A DNA stretch of 64,000 nucleotides from Shewanella sp. UCD-KL12 (GCF_001957125.1 NZ_MPHJ01000002.1:62001-126000); one strand, 5' to 3'; counted from the first letter of the stretch, positions 18,532 to 27,863 are shown. Notes: generated from the letters alone by a model not told the origin. Numbers and translations are program-made.

Positions 18532-18997
18532 TTAAAAATCAGCAAAGTTTTCAGGGTCTTGGGCAATACACCAATCCCAAGCTGCTTGTGTTATAGGGGA
18601 GTCATCACTGGATCTATCACCATCAGCTAAATTCGCCATCTCAAAGGCCATATCCATGATTTTCTGATTAATCACATCCGAAAAATCATCATTATCTACT
18701 GGATAGAGATCAAGGATCATTTCACGAACAAAATCAGGTGCTTCTTCGTTTAATTGAACACCTAATGCCGAACGGTCAGTTGCTGGTGCCATACTCGAGC
18801 ATTCATCCCACTGTTTTTTTGTTGTACAGCAATTCATCGACGTGGCCTTGATCTATACTTTCACTCAGGGCCTCTCTATATATATTGCTGTCAAAGTCCC
18901 ATGGCATTAGTTTTTCTGTAGCGATACTTGTACCACAATAAAGTAGAGCTATTATGGCTAAAGCTGATTGTAGATTTGAAAAATGTTTGGTTGTCAT
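18532..18997 (-). pseudogene. Exported protein gene split by a frameshift in a run of seven A
   Basis: Two frames overlap here. The first (start 18997) encodes a signal peptide (ALAIIALLYCGTSIATEK) and about 35 mature residues, then stops. The second (18532-18837) continues in the +1 frame. Removing one A from the seven-A run (coding strand) near 18812-18818 fuses them into one protein of about 155 residues: LLYNKK joins to QWDECSSMAP, continuing to AWDWCIAQDPENFADF at the end. The fused mature protein is acidic with cysteines. The gene may be inactivated, phase-variable, recoded, or a sequencing error. It lies between a decayed flp gene and the active flp genes. Confidence 0.6.
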
Positions 18998-19118
18998 ATT
19001 AAACTCTTAATGTAAAGGAGAGTGCGGGCATAGGCATAACCCGAACTTTAATAAAGTAAGATTGGTATTGTGATAACGGTTACTTATTAATTGATGCTGC
19101 AGTGGCGTTTTATCTATT

Positions 19119-19238
19119 TTACTCACTTTGCTCTACTTCCTTATACACCGCTTGGTGACGTGAAAGAACATTAAGCAGAATAAATACATCAATGGCTGAA
19201 ATTACAATAAATACGACGATAAAAATACATTCTGTCAT
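19119..19238 (-). pseudogene. Decayed third Flp pilin gene
   Basis: An open frame of 39 residues begins MTECIFIVVFIVISAIDVFI and matches the Flp core GMTEYIIIVALIAVSAIGVY residue by residue. The codons before it end in TAA-GGC where the intact genes have CAA-GGT (the Gln-Gly of the cleavage site), so the leader is cut off by a stop and carries no start codon. The tail ends after VLSRHQAVYKEVEQSE without the FGQTIRNQ motif. It stands behind a copy of the flp promoter and operators (19295-19367), which supports descent from a duplicated flp gene. Confidence 0.55.
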
Positions 19239-19294
19239 GCCTTAATCGTGCTTATAACGTCCTTTTCCTTTTTGGGAAAACACGTTCGGCTACA

Positions 19295-19367
19295 GTTATA
19301 TAATTGTCACAATGCCTCAACTACCCTTAGGGATAGTATTGATGTTGGGAACCTACCCGCAAGAATA
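19295..19367 (-). promoter_or_regulatory. Second copy of the flp-type promoter with paired operators
   Basis: On the minus strand TTGAGG (19315-19320) and a -10-like TATAAC (19295-19300) follow an operator TACCCTTAGGGATA (plus-strand 19322-19335). A second, weaker match TACCCGCAAGAATA is at 19354-19367, 32 bp further. The stretch from operator to -10 aligns almost base for base with the flp promoter at 18150-18193. It would drive the decayed flp gene and the frameshifted gene behind it. Confidence 0.55.
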
Positions 19368-19372
19368 GGTTG

Positions 19373-20005
19373 TTAATGTGTCGTGAACCCTTGTCCGTAA
19401 ATCAGTAAAAGCTGACCCCGGTTTTTTATCTGAGATTTTTTATATATGTTCTGCAAATGCATTTTAATGGTATTTATTGATACATTTAATTGATTTGCTA
19501 CTTGCTCATTACTCATGCCTCGACATACAAGGGATATAACCTCCTTTTCTTTTTTCGTAGTCGATGAAATAAGGCTAAGTTTCTCTTTTTTATGTGGGGT
19601 ACGATTAGTTTTTAATATAAATTTTGAAAATGCGGCATTACTAAAGCACAAGTTCCCATCAATCACATTGGTCATCTTTTTGATTAAAATATATGAGCTT
19701 TCACTAGCAGGTAGTGCGGCGTTAAAGCCATGCTCTATAAGTAATAGTTCATCATCGACGGTGAGTGTTGGGCAAATTGCAATGTGTGTTCCTGAGCTGA
19801 ATAGTTCATAGTCAACTTGTTGTAAGTGTTTTGGAATACAGTCGATGAAATGGATTAAAATCTTAGTACTTGAGCTTGTGTTAAGCCAAGCCTGGGTTAG
19901 ATTATTTTCCACATTTACACTGAGGTTTAGTAAGCCGGCAGCACTTTTTGCAAAGATATGGTTACTAGGGGTTTCATTGATAGTGAATATTTCGCCATCA
20001 TACAT
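19373..20005 (-). CDS. CsgD/VpsT-like LuxR-family transcriptional regulator
   Basis: 210 residues. The C-terminal 65 residues form a GerE/LuxR helix-turn-helix (TTKKEKEVISLVCRGMSNEQ, then VANQLNVSINTIKMHLQNIY). The N-terminal part resembles the degenerate receiver domain of CsgD and VpsT (VIDGNLCFSNAAFSKFIL just before the linker). The usual phospho-acceptor surroundings are not evident. VpsT binds c-di-GMP through W-[FLM]-[TS]-R; here the corresponding residues read CFSN, so that binding mode looks absent, as in CsgD. AAGGAA precedes the ATG. It lies upstream of and parallel to the pilus genes and is the natural candidate to bind the paired palindromes there. Confidence 0.85.
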   Translation of the reverse strand: MYDGEIFTINETPSNHIFAKSAAGLLNLSVNVENNLTQAWLNTSSSTKILIHFIDCIPKHLQQVDYELFSSGTHIAICPTLTVDDELLLIEHGFNAALPASESSYILIKKMTNVIDGNLCFSNAAFSKFILKTNRTPHKKEKLSLISSTTKKEKEVISLVCRGMSNEQVANQLNVSINTIKMHLQNIYKKSQIKNRGQLLLIYGQGFTTH

Positions 20006-20448
20006 TTCATTTCCTTATGACATCTGTTTGATGTAATACTTTATTACTAGGATAAATTTACTACTTATTTTGTTATTATTATAATTGTGTAAGTCATTTT
20101 GCGGCATTATATATTCAATTCATTTGGTATTGTAGTATTTAAGTTTATTGTCTTTATCATTTACAAATGCAAGGCAATATCGCGTAAATAAAATGTTACA
20201 TTTGTTTGTTGCTGATTAACCCAGAAAGTGAGCTTTTATTTATAGCTACGTGTTTCAGAACCGTAGGAGGGGGGCTTTCATATTTACAATGATATTTGGG
20301 TTAATGCTTGTCTTGTTGGCTGTTTTTCTCTGTGGGATACTTCAGGCATAAACAACTATCCCTAGCACTTTTTAGTCTGACATTGGCCTTAGTTATTAAG
20401 CATATTTCAGATGATCCTTACTGGCTTATTAATGCTTATTAATGCCTG
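20006..20448. other. Gene-free stretch upstream of the regulator
   Basis: AT-rich; the promoter of the regulator is expected near 20020-20120 but no clear boxes stand out. On the plus strand a 20-codon frame at 20289-20351 encodes a wholly hydrophobic peptide (MIFGLMLVLLAVFLCGILQA). A G-rich GGAGGGGGG lies 14 bases before its ATG, which is too far for a normal ribosome site, so I do not call it a gene. Near 20420-20440 TTATTAATGC occurs twice. Confidence 0.4.
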
Positions 20449-22071
20449 TTATGGCTTAATGCTTTCTATACGCCAGTCAGGAAGCTTGTCGTTAAGGTCT
20501 TGGCGTATTTTATCGGCATCTCCTCTTAGTAGAATATAGGGTGGCTTGTTAAAACTATTCAGTGCCATCAATTTCACATCGCTGACAGTGAGTGCTTGTG
20601 CTCGAGCTTGGCTGTCTATCCTGTCTTGAGCCTTGCGACTTAATGTAAGTTGCTTAACATAATCTTGTTTCATTGAATGCTGACTCTGCATCGTTAGCGT
20701 GTACTTACTTTTCTCATAGGTTTTGAGTGCATCGAGCTCTGGAGCGTTGATACTTTGTTCGCTGGCAAGTTGCAGGTGGGCTAAGATCCCTGTGACAAAA
20801 GCGCCCGTGTGCTGTAGCTGGGTGCTGCCATAAAACTTTAAGGTGCGAGATAGCGGGTTATCGTAGCAGCGTCCGTAGATACCGTAAGTAAGGCCACGCT
20901 GTTCTCTTAAATCATAGTAGAGTCGACCTGAAAAGCTGCGTCCTAGCCAACTGGCGAGTAGCTGACAACTGAGAGGATCACTACTTGATAATGGGCTTTC
21001 GCCGCTTAGGGTATTAGAGGCTGACAGTGGCAGCCTATAACCGACTCTCACCTGAGTTTGAACGGCGCCAGGTGCATCAATCAGATAGATGGTCTTGCTG
21101 GTATTTGAAAATGCCGCTACATCACGACTAGGCTGTATGAATAAGGTGTTTTCGTCTTTTACAGTTTCTTGAACTGTTTCTTTAGCATTAACTTTTCCTG
21201 GGTTTCTAGCTGAGTATTTAGCTGAGTTTTTGGCTAGCAGTTCGGCTAAACCTGTGGCTTGAGTTATCAATGCTTCTTTTGATTTAGCATTATCGAAAGA
21301 GAGCGTTTCTGGCTGTTTATTGTCAGTGGTGGACATAAATAGATGCCATTTAGCCTTGAGTTTGATCTCATTTTGTAATTGCACTAAATCACTTTTAGTT
21401 AGCTCATCTTGCAGGGTTTTATCATCTAAAGCTTGGTTATAGGGATGCTGTTCCCCTAAGATTAATTTCGCCCATACCTTATTAATTTCACCGCCACTAT
21501 AAGCGTTAATATGTTTATCAAGCTTGAGCTTTCTGCGCACATTATCTAGGTCAATATTGGCGAACGCATCACTATTCCAGCTGCTAGCAAGTATGCTCAA
21601 TGCATCGGTAAGCTCTTCTGTCGGGCAGGCCATTTTTAAGTTTATGCTGTGCATACTCGGCTGGATCCGCAAGCTTTCGATACAGGAGATTGTGTGCTGG
21701 GATGCTAGCCAAATGGCATATTCATTGAGTGCAGTAGAGAGAATATCTATGTTGTAAAAAGGCTTGTTAGGGTTAATGAGTACTAGCTCAATATAGTTAA
21801 GTTTAGAGGCACTTTCTGGAAAGAGGTGCAGGGTAAACTTGGGAGAGACTTGGTGTAATTGGGGTGCCCAAATGCTAGTGCTCTTATCGAGCAATGCCGA
21901 AGGGGATTTGACTTGTGGCGCGCCAGATAACTGATTAAATTCAGGCGTTATGGGCGATACGGAGTCGGTGAACACTAACTTTGTTTGTTGGCAGCCCAGT
22001 ATCGTTAGCATGAAAGCGATTAAAGGGATCAACCGAACCTGAATGGGCATAGCAAGTCTGATATTGCTCAT
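20449..22071 (-). CDS. M16-family peptidase-like lipoprotein lacking the zinc motif
   Basis: 540 residues with a lipobox-like signal (FMLTILGC, Cys at 27). The C-terminal half shows M16 features: a segment with VRVGYRLPLSASN, then FSGRLYYDLREQRGLTYGIYGRC, the R-x-x-x-G-x-x-Y signature of the non-catalytic half. No HxxEH is present in the N-terminal half. In M16B systems an active and an inactive subunit form a heterodimer. Its start overlaps the stop of the HxxEH-containing gene by four bases, so the pair is probably a heterodimeric periplasmic protease. Substrate unknown. Confidence 0.82.
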   Translation of the reverse strand: MSNIRLAMPIQVRLIPLIAFMLTILGCQQTKLVFTDSVSPITPEFNQLSGAPQVKSPSALLDKSTSIWAPQLHQVSPKFTLHLFPESASKLNYIELVLINPNKPFYNIDILSTALNEYAIWLASQHTISCIESLRIQPSMHSINLKMACPTEELTDALSILASSWNSDAFANIDLDNVRRKLKLDKHINAYSGGEINKVWAKLILGEQHPYNQALDDKTLQDELTKSDLVQLQNEIKLKAKWHLFMSTTDNKQPETLSFDNAKSKEALITQATGLAELLAKNSAKYSARNPGKVNAKETVQETVKDENTLFIQPSRDVAAFSNTSKTIYLIDAPGAVQTQVRVGYRLPLSASNTLSGESPLSSSDPLSCQLLASWLGRSFSGRLYYDLREQRGLTYGIYGRCYDNPLSRTLKFYGSTQLQHTGAFVTGILAHLQLASEQSINAPELDALKTYEKSKYTLTMQSQHSMKQDYVKQLTLSRKAQDRIDSQARAQALTVSDVKLMALNSFNKPPYILLRGDADKIRQDLNDKLPDWRIESIKP

Positions 22072-23516
22072 AACACCTTGTCCTCTAAGCTATCGATTAG
22101 CCCCTTTGGTAGCCATTCCAGTATGGTTTTCCCCCATCTGATATACCAAGGCGGTAGAAGGTCTACTCTGACATACCCCTGGTTAAAATATTGGGTTGCA
22201 ACCCGGCGAATATCTTGGGTTGTGACCTGTTCAATACGTATCCATTGTCCGGTTAAAGGTGCATCTCTATCTTGAGGTAAGGTGGCTGATAAGCTTCTTG
22301 CTAATAGTGAAGGGCTATCTATTTGGCGCAGCTTAACGTTGAGCCACTGGGCTTTGAGCCGTGTTAGGGTTTTATGGCTTATTCCATGCTGGGCTACCTC
22401 GTCAAGCATGCTTTCAACCCCCTGAGATAACTTGTCTAATGAGATATTCGCTCTGGGGACCATCACCAAGTTTGCTACGCCCATATGCTCCATTGAGAGT
22501 GGAATAGAGTAGGTCAGTAGTTGCTCAGGATCGCTTAAGCCGCTCTGTTTGATAAGACTGTTTCTGTTTTGAAATAGGTATGCCTCGAGTAAGGTGATGG
22601 CCGCTGCATCTTTATGGGATTGACCTACAGTGTGCCAAGCCAGTAGCAGCGCAGGCCAGGGGCCGCGGCTATCGACAATCTCTCCTCTAACAGGCTTATT
22701 GTCAAAGCTGATGGCGTGGTGCGTCACTTTTGCCTGACTTGGTCGCTGCCACTCTTTAAACTGAGTCTCTACCCAACGCTCAGTATCGGCTGGGAGTGCA
22801 CCGACAATACTCAATTGCATGGCATCGGGACGATAATGCTGGTGATGAAAAGCCGTTAGGCTCTCAGGTGTGGCGTTGTTAATATCTTTTTTAGAGCCGA
22901 TAACTGCGTGCTGATATGGAGTCCCTTGGGCTTGTTGTAGTAGAAACTCCATCGCTTGGCGGACATAGGGCTGATTATCTATGCTAGTGGCCATCTCCTC
23001 TAACACTGTTGCCTGCTGGTTTTGCACGGTTGCAGTGGTCAAAGCTGGGCGGATAAAGCGGTCGGCTTCGAGCCAGAGTGCCAGCTCTAGAGCATCGGAT
23101 GGGATCGTTAAATAGTAGTTGGTGTAATCAAAGAAGGTTGACGCATTAAATTGGCCGCTCAATGAGCTCATCGTTTGTGCGTAACTGTCACCGGGGGCAT
23201 TTTGGCTGCCTTTAAAAAGCATATGCTCAAAGAGGTGGGCATAGCCCGTTTCACCTAGCTTTTCGTCGCGAGAGCCGACACTGAACTGGCTTGCTACTGA
23301 AACTGCTTCTCCGCCATCTAATGCAAGAAGCCTGAGTTGTAAGCCGTTATCAAGTGTATGATAACTAATCTTTTGTTCGAGTTCATAAAGGGGCGATGAT
23401 AGCAGCTCTAGGTCAACCTCTGTTGCTTGAGATAGCTTTGCCGTTGAGGCAAGCAAGCTTATAACAAGCAGTAAACCGACGCTTACGTCACCTCTTAAAG
23501 CGAAATCCATTTTCAT
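22068..23516 (-). CDS. M16-family zinc peptidase, catalytic subunit
   Basis: 482 residues. Signal peptide at the N-terminus (GLLLVISLLASTAKLSQA). The inverted zinc motif H-L-F-E-H lies near residues 94-98 (GYAHLFEHMLFKGS), with the downstream acidic ligand likely in the EEMATSIDNQPY segment. The N-terminal M16 domain is followed by the second lobe with YRPDAMQLSIVGA. Closely coupled to the next gene, which carries the inactive half. Family members degrade peptides in the periplasm; the substrate here is not indicated. Confidence 0.88.
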   Translation of the reverse strand: MKMDFALRGDVSVGLLLVISLLASTAKLSQATEVDLELLSSPLYELEQKISYHTLDNGLQLRLLALDGGEAVSVASQFSVGSRDEKLGETGYAHLFEHMLFKGSQNAPGDSYAQTMSSLSGQFNASTFFDYTNYYLTIPSDALELALWLEADRFIRPALTTATVQNQQATVLEEMATSIDNQPYVRQAMEFLLQQAQGTPYQHAVIGSKKDINNATPESLTAFHHQHYRPDAMQLSIVGALPADTERWVETQFKEWQRPSQAKVTHHAISFDNKPVRGEIVDSRGPWPALLLAWHTVGQSHKDAAAITLLEAYLFQNRNSLIKQSGLSDPEQLLTYSIPLSMEHMGVANLVMVPRANISLDKLSQGVESMLDEVAQHGISHKTLTRLKAQWLNVKLRQIDSPSLLARSLSATLPQDRDAPLTGQWIRIEQVTTQDIRRVATQYFNQGYVRVDLLPPWYIRWGKTILEWLPKGLIDSLEDKVL

Positions 23517-23615
23517 TAGCTGGCTTTTATAAACTGTTAGTGATTATTTTATAACAGCTTTTTACTGCATAAATCTAGAGCATGAGGTCTGTTTTACAGC
23601 GATTTGTGTGACAAT

Positions 23616-25178
23616 TTATTTTAACCTCAGTCGCTTAGCGAGCCGATGAAGATTGCCTGAGTCGAGTTGTAGCTGACGAGCCGTAGCCGCCCATTGGCCA
23701 TTGTTTTGTGTCAGTGCCTGGCGAATATATTGAGATTGAAACTCATCGGTTGCATCTTTAAGGCTGTTGTTACCTATCTCAAATTGACTTTGACTGAGGT
23801 TGCTTTGGTGGCTTGCTTGCACTGTTGTGGCTAAGCCTTCGCTTGAGGTTATTGGCTCAAGGTGCTGAGGGGCGATCTGGCAGATATCATCTCTAGTTTG
23901 TGCTTTGGCAAGAACAGCTGCGCGGTGCAGGGCATGCTCTAACTCTCGGACATTACCTGGCCATGAATATTGTTTGAGCTGACTTAGGCTTGCAGGGCTT
24001 AAGCTTAGGTTTTTTATGCCAAGTTTCTGTCTGCACTTCTCGACAAAATAGCCGCTAAGTAAGGTGATATCATCACCCCGCTCGCTTAACGGCGGCACCA
24101 TAAGTGGAAACACGCTGAGTCTATGATACAGATCGGCGCGAAAACGGCCTGCGAGTACTTCCTGTTTTAGATCTTTGTTGGTTGCTGCAATGATGCGAAC
24201 ATCGACCTTACGGCTGCGATCGTCGCCGATCTTTTGTAGATCGCCATATTGCAGCACTCGCAGTAACTTGGACTGTAGTGTAAGGGGAAGCTCACCTATC
24301 TCATCAAGAAATAATGTGCCTTTATCGGCAAGTTCGAACTTGCCACTGCGGTTACTGATGGCACCGGTAAAGGCGCCCTTCACATGACCAAATAGTTCAC
24401 TTTCGGCGATAGACTCAGGCAGTGCTGCGCAGTTTAAGTAAACCAAGGCCGTTTCGCTGCGGTTTGAGCCTGCATGAACGGCTTGAGCAACTAGCTCTTT
24501 ACCTGTGCCAGTCTCACCTAAAATCAATACGTTTAGATCGGTTGCCGCGACAACCTTTATCTCATTGTTTAGTGACTGCATGATCTCAGATTGACCAATG
24601 ATCTCAATATCTTTATCAGTTGCTATGCCAAATTGCATCGCTGGATCTGAGTCTTGAGATTGCATAGCCGCTTTTTCTAATCTATCGACCATCAAGGCGT
24701 TGTTGAGGGATACAGCCGCAATTGCACTTAAGCTTCTGAGTTCACTGTTAGTGAATTTATCGAACTGTTGAGGGTCGAAGGCGTCAATGGTGATCGCGCC
24801 AATCAGATGTTCGTTGGCAAATAACGGCAGGCCAATACAGGCATGGACTTTGAGCTCATCACCTTGATGGGGAATAAGACCATCGTAGGGATCGGCAAGG
24901 CTACTGTCGGCGGGAAATCTGACGATATCACCTGCACGGGCGATGGCTTCAAGCCTTGGATGCTCATCGACCAGAAAGCGTCGACCTAACACGTCGGCAT
25001 TGAGCCCATCTATGGCCAATGGCGTAAATTGCTGACCTTGAAATGCGAGCAAAGCTGCGGCATCACAGTGTAGGTTTTGCCTAATGGTGTCGAGTAATCG
25101 AGAGAATCTATCGCGGTTCGACAGCCCAGAGGTGATATCGAGTGCGATAAGGGTGAGTTCTGTCTGACTCAAGGCCAT
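23616..25178 (-). CDS. norR: Nitric-oxide-responsive sigma54 activator NorR
   Basis: 520 residues. N-terminal GAF domain (about 15-170) with [11 protein letters not shown] and VHACIGLPL, the segments that in Escherichia coli NorR surround the NO-sensing non-haem iron. The AAA+ domain (about 195-430) has Walker A GETGTGKE and the sigma54-contact loop GAFTGA. A Fis-type helix-turn-helix ([20 protein letters not shown]) closes the protein. It activates norB in response to NO. It lies 170 bases downstream of norB on the same strand but behind a terminator, and a NorR-type site at 25257-25267 suggests self-control. Confidence 0.95.
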   Translation of the reverse strand: MALSQTELTLIALDITSGLSNRDRFSRLLDTIRQNLHCDAAALLAFQGQQFTPLAIDGLNADVLGRRFLVDEHPRLEAIARAGDIVRFPADSSLADPYDGLIPHQGDELKVHACIGLPLFANEHLIGAITIDAFDPQQFDKFTNSELRSLSAIAAVSLNNALMVDRLEKAAMQSQDSDPAMQFGIATDKDIEIIGQSEIMQSLNNEIKVVAATDLNVLILGETGTGKELVAQAVHAGSNRSETALVYLNCAALPESIAESELFGHVKGAFTGAISNRSGKFELADKGTLFLDEIGELPLTLQSKLLRVLQYGDLQKIGDDRSRKVDVRIIAATNKDLKQEVLAGRFRADLYHRLSVFPLMVPPLSERGDDITLLSGYFVEKCRQKLGIKNLSLSPASLSQLKQYSWPGNVRELEHALHRAAVLAKAQTRDDICQIAPQHLEPITSSEGLATTVQASHQSNLSQSQFEIGNNSLKDATDEFQSQYIRQALTQNNGQWAATARQLQLDSGNLHRLAKRLRLK

Positions 25179-25256
25179 GTTTGCTCCTAATGCAAATGGG
25201 TTGCATTCCTTGGGGATGTCTATCTGATATGAGCTGTAGCGTTATCTGGATACTAT

Positions 25257-25267
25257 GTCATTTTGAC
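25257..25267. promoter_or_regulatory. NorR-type site before norR
   Basis: GTCATTTTGAC matches the GTCA-N3-TGAC (GT-N7-AC) NorR enhancer core and lies about 80 bases upstream of the norR start codon. It suggests autoregulation; a single site is usually weaker than the triple set at norB. Confidence 0.55.
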
Positions 25268-25307
25268 ATCGATGTTGATAAGTTTATTACTACAGCGGCA
25301 TAATTGT

Positions 25308-25330
25308 AAAAAAAGGGGCCAAAAGGCCCC
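25308..25330 (-). terminator. Rho-independent terminator of norB
   Basis: On the minus strand GGGGCC-TTTT-GGCCCC is followed by seven T, 18 bases past the norB stop. A classical strong terminator separating norB from norR. Confidence 0.92.
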
Positions 25331-25348
25331 TAGGTTTACCACTATTAA

Positions 25349-27637
25349 TTAAGCGTTAGCGGAGAGCTCATCTGTAGCCACTTCAGTTGCCCCTTTGCTG
25401 ATAGCCTTCTTGATAATATCGAAGAAGAATAATCCCATGAATAGGCCGCCAATACCGAAGATGATATCGCCCGGGACACGCATCCAAACGAGTGTCTCAA
25501 TGAGTGGGCTATGGATAACTTCCGGTGAACGGGCAAACCAGTAGCCATTTTCGATAACAGCGAAGAACTGAGTGATACCCACTGGCAGTAGCGACATCAC
25601 AATCATCGCCATCAAGCCGATGTTGAGGGTCCAAAATGCGCCTTTTAGGTATTTCTCATTCCACTGCATTTGACCTGTCAGGCCGCGGGTACAGAACAGC
25701 ATTAAACCGATACCTAGCATGCCATATACTCCCATAAATGCACCGTGAGCATGGGTTGCTGTGGTATTTAGGCCCTGTACAAAGTAGAGCGAGATAGGTG
25801 GGTTAATCAAGAAGCCGAGTATGCCTGCACCGAATAGGTTCCAAAATGCGGTAGCAACGAAGAACATGATGGCCCACTTGTAACGGATCATCCAAGGTGC
25901 AGCTTGACGTAGCCTGTAACTCTCAACGGCTTCATAGCCTATGATAGCTAGCGGTACCACCTCTAGTGCCGAGAATATCGCGCCCCAAGCAATGACCGAC
26001 GTTGGCGCACCTGTGAAGTACAGGTGATGCAAGGTACCAATGAGGCCACCCGTTAAGAAGATAAGCGTCGTGAAGAGTACAGCAGCATTGGCGCTTCGAG
26101 TACGGATTAGACCTAACCTTACTAGCATAAGGGCAATAACGGAGGTGGCGAACGTCTCAAAGAAACCTTCAACCCAAAGGTGCACTACCCACCAACGCCA
26201 GTATTCAGCAATGGCAAGGTTAGTGTGCTTACCCATAAAGAGGCCTGCACCGTAGAATAAACCAATAGCGACACAAGATGCGTACAGTACCCAAACAACA
26301 GGTGCCATATCACCTTGCTTATTCAGTGCTGGTTTTATGGCTGCGGTGACAAGGGCTAACCAGATTAACAGTCCGCCCAGTAGCAATATCTGCCAGACAC
26401 GGCCAAGGTCGATATATTCGTAGCCTTGGTGACCGAAGAGGAAGTTCATATCCAGATCGAAGTACTGTTGTACGCCAATCCATTCACCGGCCATGGAACC
26501 CAGTACGACAACCACGAGTGCAGCCCAAAGTACGTTGACACCGAGACGCTGATATTTAGGTTCATGCCCTGAAAGTGCAGTGGCAATATATAAACCTGTG
26601 CCTAACCAAGTGGTGGCGATCCAAAATACTGCGAGTTGGGTGTGCCAGGTTCGGGTGACGGAGTAGGGAAGGATCTCTGCCAGTGGGAAGCCGTAAAATT
26701 CCTGTCCCTCTACCGCATAATGCGCGGTTAATCCGCCCAATAGGATCTGCAGCAGGAAGAGTCCGATAGCGGTAACGAAATACTTGCCAACGGCTTTTTG
26801 TGCTGGCGTTGGTTTCTTTAAAAATAGTGGATCTTGCTTAGCAGGTTCTGGCAGTGGCTCATGTTTGCCCGCTGCGTGGTACCAGACTAATCCTCCGATA
26901 CCTGCGATTAAGCTTACAACACTTAAGATTGACCATACGATATTGCTCGAAGTAGGTGTGTTACCCAGTTGAGGGTCGAAAGGCCAGTTGTTGGTATAGG
27001 TATAGTTTTTATCAGGGCGCTCAGTGATGGCTGCCCATGCTCCCCAGAATAGGAAGGCATTCAATTTTTCACGGCGCTCAAGGCTTGGGATTGTCCCTTC
27101 CTTCATTGCATACTGCTCTCTGAGTACAGAGAGTTTAGGATCATCACCAAACAGTGATAAATAGTGTTGGCTAATGACATTGATCGCTGCAATGCGAGTG
27201 TTAGATAGCGTGACTTGTGTGGTTTCATCAGCATTTGTCACGACCGTGTTGTGACGCATATCTTCACGAAGAAGCTGCTCTAAACCAGCCTGCTGATCGC
27301 TTGCAAGTGCGCTAAACGGTTTTTGATAGCGTTGCTCGGCTGTGATATTTAACCACGCCTGCGCTTCACGATGTAGCCAGTCGGCAGTCCAGTCTGGCGC
27401 GACATATGAGCCGTGTCCCCAGATAGAGCCAAGTTGATGCCCCCCCATTGAGCGCCAGACAAGTTGCCCTTGCTCGACATCATCTTTACTAAATAGTGTC
27501 TGTCCACTTTTGTCAGTAAATGCCATTGGAATAGGCGGTTTTTCACGATAAATATCACTCCCTAAACTCAGTAGTACAGTGAAGGAAGCAATAAGCACTG
27601 CGATGAGTGCAATTGCGGTTAATTTTAGTTTGCTCAT
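25349..27637 (-). CDS. norB: Quinol-dependent nitric oxide reductase (qNOR)
   Basis: 762 residues. The first membrane helix and a periplasmic domain (VWRSMGGHQLGSIWGHGSYV) correspond to the fused cytochrome-c-like part of qNOR, which has no CxxCH haem site. From about residue 290 come the 12 helices of the haem-copper oxidase fold, with His ligand motifs including WVVHLWVEGFFETFA, GTLHHLYFTGAP and TTATHAHGAFMGVYG. It reduces NO to N2O with quinol electrons in the inner membrane. A stand-alone qNOR next to norR points to NO detoxification rather than full denitrification. Driven by the sigma54 promoter at 27676-27692. Confidence 0.95.
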   Translation of the reverse strand: MSKLKLTAIALIAVLIASFTVLLSLGSDIYREKPPIPMAFTDKSGQTLFSKDDVEQGQLVWRSMGGHQLGSIWGHGSYVAPDWTADWLHREAQAWLNITAEQRYQKPFSALASDQQAGLEQLLREDMRHNTVVTNADETTQVTLSNTRIAAINVISQHYLSLFGDDPKLSVLREQYAMKEGTIPSLERREKLNAFLFWGAWAAITERPDKNYTYTNNWPFDPQLGNTPTSSNIVWSILSVVSLIAGIGGLVWYHAAGKHEPLPEPAKQDPLFLKKPTPAQKAVGKYFVTAIGLFLLQILLGGLTAHYAVEGQEFYGFPLAEILPYSVTRTWHTQLAVFWIATTWLGTGLYIATALSGHEPKYQRLGVNVLWAALVVVVLGSMAGEWIGVQQYFDLDMNFLFGHQGYEYIDLGRVWQILLLGGLLIWLALVTAAIKPALNKQGDMAPVVWVLYASCVAIGLFYGAGLFMGKHTNLAIAEYWRWWVVHLWVEGFFETFATSVIALMLVRLGLIRTRSANAAVLFTTLIFLTGGLIGTLHHLYFTGAPTSVIAWGAIFSALEVVPLAIIGYEAVESYRLRQAAPWMIRYKWAIMFFVATAFWNLFGAGILGFLINPPISLYFVQGLNTTATHAHGAFMGVYGMLGIGLMLFCTRGLTGQMQWNEKYLKGAFWTLNIGLMAMIVMSLLPVGITQFFAVIENGYWFARSPEVIHSPLIETLVWMRVPGDIIFGIGGLFMGLFFFDIIKKAISKGATEVATDELSANA

Positions 27638-27675
27638 AGATCCTCTTAGCGCGGTAATTCAGGCGCTACAAGCTT

Positions 27676-27692
27676 TGCACTAACCGTTCCAA
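27676..27692 (-). promoter_or_regulatory. sigma54 promoter of norB
   Basis: On the minus strand TTGGAACGGTTAGTGCA carries the GG and GC doublets exactly ten bases apart, the hallmark of -24/-12 promoters. It lies 39-55 bases upstream of the norB ATG, and three NorR sites lie 55-123 bases further upstream. Confidence 0.8.
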
Positions 27693-27746
27693 CTATTTAA
27701 TTGGTTGTTTTAATTGATTAATGATGATTGATTGTCTTTTTCGGTT

Positions 27747-27799
27747 GTCATTATGACAATTTTGGCAGATGTCATAATGACACTTGGTGTCAATATGAC
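27747..27799. promoter_or_regulatory. Three NorR enhancer sites upstream of norB
   Basis: GTCATTATGAC (27747-27757), GTCATAATGAC (27771-27781) and GTCAATATGAC (27789-27799) all fit GTCA-N3-TGAC. Three upstream NorR sites are also found at the E. coli norVW promoter (established knowledge). Start-to-start spacings are 24 and 18 bp. Confidence 0.85.
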
Positions 27800-27863
27800 A
27801 TCTGTGGTGTAGTGTAAAAAAGACTTTAGTGGAAAATGCTTGTTAACGCTTGGCGATGACTGC

